From CAYHPY01 sp964358485 (lineage in GTDB: Bacteria; Elusimicrobiota; Elusimicrobia; UBA1565; UBA9628), in contig CAYHPY010000022.1 in assembly GCA_964358485.1 (NCBI GenBank), forward strand, positions 1 to 46,665: 46,665 bases of DNA, written 5' to 3'. Each line of letters opens with the position of its first letter. Position 1 is the stretch's first letter. The notes under the pieces are model-generated. The model saw nothing but the letters and a program-made list of their open reading frames with translations. It was not told the origin of the DNA and did no database searches. Made by a program: the position numbers and the translations under genes. Below, piece by piece: positions 43,101 through 46,665 of the stretch.

Positions 43101-46100
43101 CCAGCCCAACGCCGCTTCCAGCGCCACGGTTCAGGGCTTCCGCCTGGACGCCTCCACCGGGAACTTCGACAACTCCGGGTTGACCATCTTCTCCAGCGGC
43201 ACCACCAGCCCTCTGGCCAGCACCCTGACGATCTCGGGGCTTGCCATCAACACCACCTATTACTTCCGGGTCGGCTCGTACAACTTGGGCGGCGCGCTGA
43301 ACTTTCTGAGCCTGGGCTCGACCGTCACCACCCCCAATCCGCCGGGGACGGTGTCGTCGACCTTCACGGCCGTCACCTCTTCGGCCGCCACGGTGAGTTG
43401 GACTTCCGGGGGCAACCCGGGCTCCCCCAGCTATGACGCGGAAATTTCCACCGGCGCCTTTCCCAACGCTTTCGCGGGCAACGTGACGACTCGGACGGCG
43501 TCGACCTCGATGCCGTTCGGCTCCGGCGGGGCCGGCTCGGCCCTGACGCCCAATACCACTTATTTCTTCCGCGCGCGGGTGGTCAACGGCGCCACTTTCT
43601 CGGACTACACCAATCTGAGCTCCACCGCCTCCTTGGCCAACGCCCCCGTCGGATCCTCGACGACCGTCCAAATCTCCTCCATCACCTTCTCCTTCGACAC
43701 GGCCGGCAACGCCGCGGGCACCACTTTTTACGTGCAGGTCTCTCCGGACTCCGGGTTTTCCTCGATCCACCTGGCGAGCTCCGCCGTCACCTCGAGCCTG
43801 AGCCCAAACCCCTTCTCCTTCCTCGGGGACGGCCTGGCGGCCAACACCACCTATTACTCCCGGGTTCAGTCGGTCAATCGCAACGGTCTGCTCAGCGGCT
43901 ACGGGTCCTTCTCCAGCACCTCCACCTTCGTGGCCGATCCATCGACCGCCGAGCCCAGCGGAATCTCCACCGAGAGCATCACCGCCAATTGGGGAAACAA
44001 CCGCAATCGGGCCGGGACGCTTTACACCGTGCGCGCCTCCAGCGACGCCTTCGTCACCACCTTCACCTCCGCCACCCGCAACGCCTTCGCGACCTTCTCC
44101 GGCCTGCGGCCGCGCTCCCTGTTCGAGTTCACGGTGCAGGCCACCGGCAACAACGGGGGGCTTTCCTCCCAGATCGTCCTGCAGTCCACGCGGACCGGGA
44201 TGACCGCGCCCTCGTCGGCGGCCACCACCTTCACGGTGGTGGGGGTCAGCAGCGTGGCCGTCGCCTTCGGCGACGGGGGCAACGCCGCGGGGACCTGGTT
44301 CCTGCTGGAACTTTCCACCATGAGCACTTTCGTGCCGCTGACCTCCAGCTCCCTGACGCTCAACACCAGCGCCATTCTGGGGACCGGGGGCCAGGGCGCC
44401 GCCCTGGCCGGCAATACCACCTACTACGCCCAGGTCAAATCCTCCTCCGGCGTGGACTCCAGCGCCTATTTCAGCCTGGGCTCCACCGTCACCTTGCCGG
44501 CGGTTTCGGCCCAAACCGCGGTTTTGTCGGTCACGTCCTACTCCGTCACCGTGGATTGGTCGGCCAACGGCCAGCCCGAGCCGGGCACCCGCTACGAGCT
44601 CTGGCAGGCCACCGAGTCCGCCTTCGGCTCCACCTTGGTCAAGACCGTGGTGTCCACTTCCGGCGCCACGGCCGGCAGCCTCTCGGCCGCCTCCACCTAT
44701 TACTTCAAGGTCCGGACCTTGGGCAACGGCGGCTGGTACTCGGATTTCGACTCGACGCTCAGCACGGCGACCTTGGTCCCCACCCCGGGCACTCCCGGCA
44801 CCCCGTCTGGAGCGGCCGCGGGCGTGTCATCGATCAGCTGGACTTGGTCCTTGGCCACCCACGCGACCAGCTATAACGTCTTCTCGGCGACCAATACCTC
44901 CTTCTTCTTGGGGACCACCACCGGAAGCTTTTCGCAAACCGGGCTTTCCCCGAACACCACCAACAGCATCGTGGTCCTGGGCGTCGGACCGGGAGGGACC
45001 GGACCCAGCTCCGCGGCCGGGACCGCGGTTTACACCTTGGCCAACCCGCCGGCCAGCGTGTCCTCGCCCACCGTCAACGCCGCCAGCGTGACCGTGGCCT
45101 GGGCGCTCAACTCCAACCCCTCCGGCACCACGGCCAAGGTGGAACGGTCCGTCGACGACTCCTCTTTCACGGTCGTCGCCAGCACCACCGGTCTGACCTT
45201 CGACGACTCCGGCCTGGAAGGCTGCAACACCTACTACTACCGGGTCAAAAACACCAACGGCGGCGGGGTGGACTCGAGCTATTCCTCCTCCCTCATGTTC
45301 GTCACCAAGGGCTCCACGCCCCTGGCGCCCGGAGGCCTGACGGCCTCCTCCGTGGAGGGCAACAAGATCACGGTCAATTGGTTGGTGTCCCCTTCCTCGG
45401 GAATCACGGCCTACAAACTCTATTACGACAACGGGTCCGGGGTCATCGACACGACCACGGCCCTGGGTTCGCTGGGGGCCAGCGTGACCAGCTACACGAC
45501 GGGAGTGCTGGCCTCGAGCGCCGCCTACACCTTCCTCCTGCGGGCCACCAACCGCTGCTTCGTCGAGGAAAAGAACACCTCGGTCATGGCCGCGGCGGCC
45601 TCGCTGAGCGCCTTGGGCGCCTTGCGCGCCGGGATCACCGCTCCGGTTTCCGGGAGCCGGGTCTCGGGCAACCGGGTCGTCGTTTCGGCGGACCTGCTCT
45701 CCGGGGGCTCGAGCCAGACCAGCAAGATCACCTTCCAATACAAGGCCTCAACCGCGACTTCCTGGGTGGACCTGCCTTCGGCCACCTTGCCCAATCCCTC
45801 GCTCACCCCGCCGTATTACCTCCACTGGGACGTCACCAGCCTGCCGGCGACGAACTTCGACCTGCGCGCCGTCGCTTACGATCTAAACTCCAGCTCCGAC
45901 ACGGCGCCGGCTTCCGTCAGCGTCGCGGTGGATTCCGTCACTCCCACCGTGGCCCAGACCGCCTCCGGAAGCTCCGTTCAGGTCGTGCAAACGGTCAATC
46001 AGAACGTGACCAACACCATCCAGGCGGCCGACGGAGGGTCCAACGCCCTGACCACCGTGATCCTGCCCCCGGGAGTGCTCAGTAGTTCCCAAACGACCGT

Positions 46101-46665
46101 GACCGTGGTGACCAATTCGGCCCTGCCCGTCGCGCCGCCGACCCGGTCGGTCGCCGTGCCCGGAATGTCCGTCAACATCACCTTGAACAACGGCCAAACG
46201 ACTTTGGCCAACGGCACCACGGCCAGCTTCTCCTTCTCCTACCAGGACGCCGACGGGGACGGCGTGCTCGACTACACCCGGATCGGTGTCGGCCAGCTTC
46301 AAATCATGAGCTACAACGCGGCGACCGGCGGTTGGGTGGGCGACGTCGAAACCGCGGTCGACACGGTCAACCGCCGCGTCACGGGGACCACCCGGCACTT
46401 CAGCTTCTTCGCGGGTTTCGGCGTGGCCGCCGCCAATCTCAGCAGCACGCGGATTTATCCGAACCCGTTCCGGCCCAATGGGTCGAACCCGGACGAGGGT
46501 AAACCTTTCAACGCCGCCGACGCGACCTCGGGCGACACCCGGGTGATCACCGCCGAAGGCACACGCGACCCCGTGGACTACTGGAAGTCAGGCTTCTACC
46601 GCATCGCCATCGAGGCCGACGTGCCGATCCAGTTCACCTACGTCGACAGCAGCACCCGATCCAGC
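40198..46665 (+). CDS. Giant exported FN3-repeat protein (runs off right edge)
   Basis: 2156 codons are open from ATG 40198 (ATGATG) to the last base; the frame was checked to the end. A signal-like N-terminus (PRAVRLVVAMSAWTALAAPAAARA) is followed by about 380 residues of propeller-like repeats (NNILFAGTRNKTSGGSIWYS, DGFLYAGTAG...GQIWYS, NGWFYAGT...AQLWRT). From about residue 410, around fourteen FN3-like modules follow, most with the motif NTTYYFQ/RV. After an Ig-like segment and a beta domain rich in T/V/S, the motif IYPNPFRPN ... GKPFNAADATSG begins at about 2086, the same as the tail of the 28959 giant, so the true C-terminus is probably within about 100-150 residues past the edge. Likely a surface adhesin or structural protein. 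Confidence 0.9.
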   Translation, partial: MMPKFSPRAVRLVVAMSAWTALAAPAARAADRWFSQTPVDAGIPVSSGAFGGISFTSSTGAEFLLMGTGNGTHGAGVLWLSTTAITTWVRNAEPGFALAGSSEPRNLAVTAIEAHNGNVYAATASSAAGTGFGGRIYRSVTSLVPWIQVFSTATSGTANEEAVVTLALHNNILFAGTRNKTSGGSIWYSDTPTSEGAWTHAAGSIGGFGLGAVAQEVSALKEFSTDGFLYAGTAGTTAGRGQIWYSAAGSAWSQAVDAATTFSANTYGVGAFAELNGWFYAGTLNPVSGAQLWRTQTPQSAASWAQVYSGDGAAGTKDTGRFSLATSTGVTSMLGMGGVLVVAVDNPTGGTLLYRSSDPATGNWTLSNAAGFGAAVNRQATLTRFNGFAYAETASDSNATVGSIYRDDVFPPGAVTNLAATTPGTANALDFTFSSPGNTLTQDPLPGGSSFYIQASSMSSTAFAPLSADGVSVTFTTAAWLAPGSYVARTIPGLLDNTTYFTRVFTADPQLNWSSLSNGATVATLAKAPTTLGTTYLSLFHSSATLAWAAFPVNDVSSMTAEGFRLDAASAVFTSGSGLLVLSSQTPNVLLSTLTITGLDNNSTYYFQVNSLNWVLNRNPTQLSFRITLPLPPEALSAAQTYTGVTSSAIRANYSVGQSSNPFALRFVTEMSTGAFPNTNFFNASTTTVVSSATFGLGGTLPVLDPNTTYYFQARNKNAQVSSPNLSLGSTMTLAIAPTPLGATSTYLNVYQTSVTAAWASIAPSVYSSMTASGFQLEAAASDFSGSPAVAGSSAAYNTLSSTLTVSGLTMNTTFYFRVGSINQLGAVNYVSLGSTVTVPGPPGVPSTTFTSVSTLGLVANWTNGGNPLPQILSYDADISTGAFPNSNAGNVTARVQTTSAAFGSGGQAPNLAPNTTYYFQARSFNLHFFSPYTSLGSTHTLAVAPTTLASTFTGVFQTSVSASWAAIQPNAASSATVQGFRLDASTGNFDNSGLTIFSSGTTSPLASTLTISGLAINTTYYFRVGSYNLGGALNFLSLGSTVTTPNPPGTVSSTFTAVTSSAATVSWTSGGNPGSPSYDAEISTGAFPNAFAGNVTTRTASTSMPFGSGGAGSALTPNTTYFFRARVVNGATFSDYTNLSSTASLANAPVGSSTTVQISSITFSFDTAGNAAGTTFYVQVSPDSGFSSIHLASSAVTSSLSPNPFSFLGDGLAANTTYYSRVQSVNRNGLLSGYGSFSSTSTFVADPSTAEPSGISTESITANWGNNRNRAGTLYTVRASSDAFVTTFTSATRNAFATFSGLRPRSLFEFTVQATGNNGGLSSQIVLQSTRTGMTAPSSAATTFTVVGVSSVAVAFGDGGNAAGTWFLLELSTMSTFVPLTSSSLTLNTSAILGTGGQGAALAGNTTYYAQVKSSSGVDSSAYFSLGSTVTLPAVSAQTAVLSVTSYSVTVDWSANGQPEPGTRYELWQATESAFGSTLVKTVVSTSGATAGSLSAASTYYFKVRTLGNGGWYSDFDSTLSTATLVPTPGTPGTPSGAAAGVSSISWTWSLATHATSYNVFSATNTSFFLGTTTGSFSQTGLSPNTTNSIVVLGVGPGGTGPSSAAGTAVYTLANPPASVSSPTVNAASVTVAWALNSNPSGTTAKVERSVDDSSFTVVASTTGLTFDDSGLEGCNTYYYRVKNTNGGGVDSSYSSSLMFVTKGSTPLAPGGLTASSVEGNKITVNWLVSPSSGITAYKLYYDNGSGVIDTTTALGSLGASVTSYTTGVLASSAAYTFLLRATNRCFVEEKNTSVMAAAASLSALGALRAGITAPVSGSRVSGNRVVVSADLLSGGSSQTSKITFQYKASTATSWVDLPSATLPNPSLTPPYYLHWDVTSLPATNFDLRAVAYDLNSSSDTAPASVSVAVDSVTPTVAQTASGSSVQVVQTVNQNVTNTIQAADGGSNALTTVILPPGVLSSSQTTVTVVTNSALPVAPPTRSVAVPGMSVNITLNNGQTTLANGTTASFSFSYQDADGDGVLDYTRIGVGQLQIMSYNAATGGWVGDVETAVDTVNRRVTGTTRHFSFFAGFGVAAANLSSTRIYPNPFRPNGSNPDEGKPFNAADATSGDTRVITAEGTRDPVDYWKSGFYRIAIEADVPIQFTYVDSSTRSS
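41790..43650 (+). repeat. Three copies of a 600-650 bp two-module (A-B) unit, coding
   Basis: Module A (e.g. QTSVSASWAAI ... GFRLDAS ... STLTISGL.INTTYYFRVGS) alternates with module B (e.g. YDAEISTGAFPN ... FGSGG ... PNTTYFFRAR). A starts near 41790, 42440 and 43050; B near 42090, 42730 and 43348. The A-B order is kept in all three, so the pair was duplicated as a unit. Confidence 0.8.

Noticed and set aside
42103..44514. 803-residue minus-strand frame opposite the FN3 giant
   Set aside because: Gly/Arg/Gln-rich antisense shadow typical of GC-rich DNA; the plus frame has recognisable domains throughout.

Overview
This window is very GC-rich bacterial chromosome, densely packed, with many start/stop overlaps (ATGA, GTGA, TTGA). 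The gene style suggests a Gram-negative-type envelope and, from memory of similar genomes, a member of the Elusimicrobiota: giant secreted proteins built from fibronectin-III-like repeats with N-T-T-Y-Y-F motifs, exported proteins starting with a QGRLTDSSG-type domain, UPF0164/PorV-like barrels and HEAT-tailed exported proteins. That taxonomic guess is inference; no rRNA or tRNA is present to test it. I saw no IS element, CRISPR array or tRNA.

Layout. 1-171 (minus) is the N-terminus of a secreted protein running off the left edge. 324-14058 (plus) is a long, tightly coupled run: cysS, rlmB, a cation diffusion facilitator, an unknown protein, a YceI protein, a PafA-type alkaline phosphatase with a complete active site, an M1 aminopeptidase with HEAT tail, thiamine pyrophosphokinase, a small membrane protein, a sodium/solute symporter and a large beta-solenoid plus HEAT protein. 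14170-15597 (plus) holds an exported protein made of eight 26-residue two-cysteine repeats, and trmL. 15652-20180 (minus) is a three-gene operon: CHASE2 class III cyclase, class II aldolase, and a RetSat/CrtI-like FAD oxidoreductase. Divergent from it, 20267-22959 (plus), are a TPR plus outer-membrane barrel protein and a FecR-domain protein. 22960-24003 (minus) is a bacterial eRF1-like (baeRF) protein. 24036-24896 (plus) is a proline-rich lipoprotein.

25064-40110 looks like one large surface/secretion operon behind a good sigma-70 promoter and a 200-nt leader that may be structured. It encodes a glycine-rich exported protein, a phage/flagellar-like protein, an exported QGRLTDSSG protein, a TPR protein, a CsgG-like lipoprotein, a previously easy-to-miss 42-residue ORF, a 3406-residue subtilisin-family multidomain protein, and a PorV-like barrel. 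A second promoter at 40132 drives a second giant protein (2156 residues visible) that runs off the right edge. The two giants share the same C-terminal motif (YP.P..PN then GK.F.A.D.TSG), which together with the PorV-like neighbour suggests a type-IX-like or related C-terminal sorting route.

The other strong theme is transcription: at three starts (171 minus, 324 plus, 14170 plus) a good -10 hexamer ends exactly six bases before the start codon, and three more have it 8-11 bases away, as expected for leaderless or nearly leaderless mRNAs. Genes inside operons instead use overlaps or Shine-Dalgarno sites.
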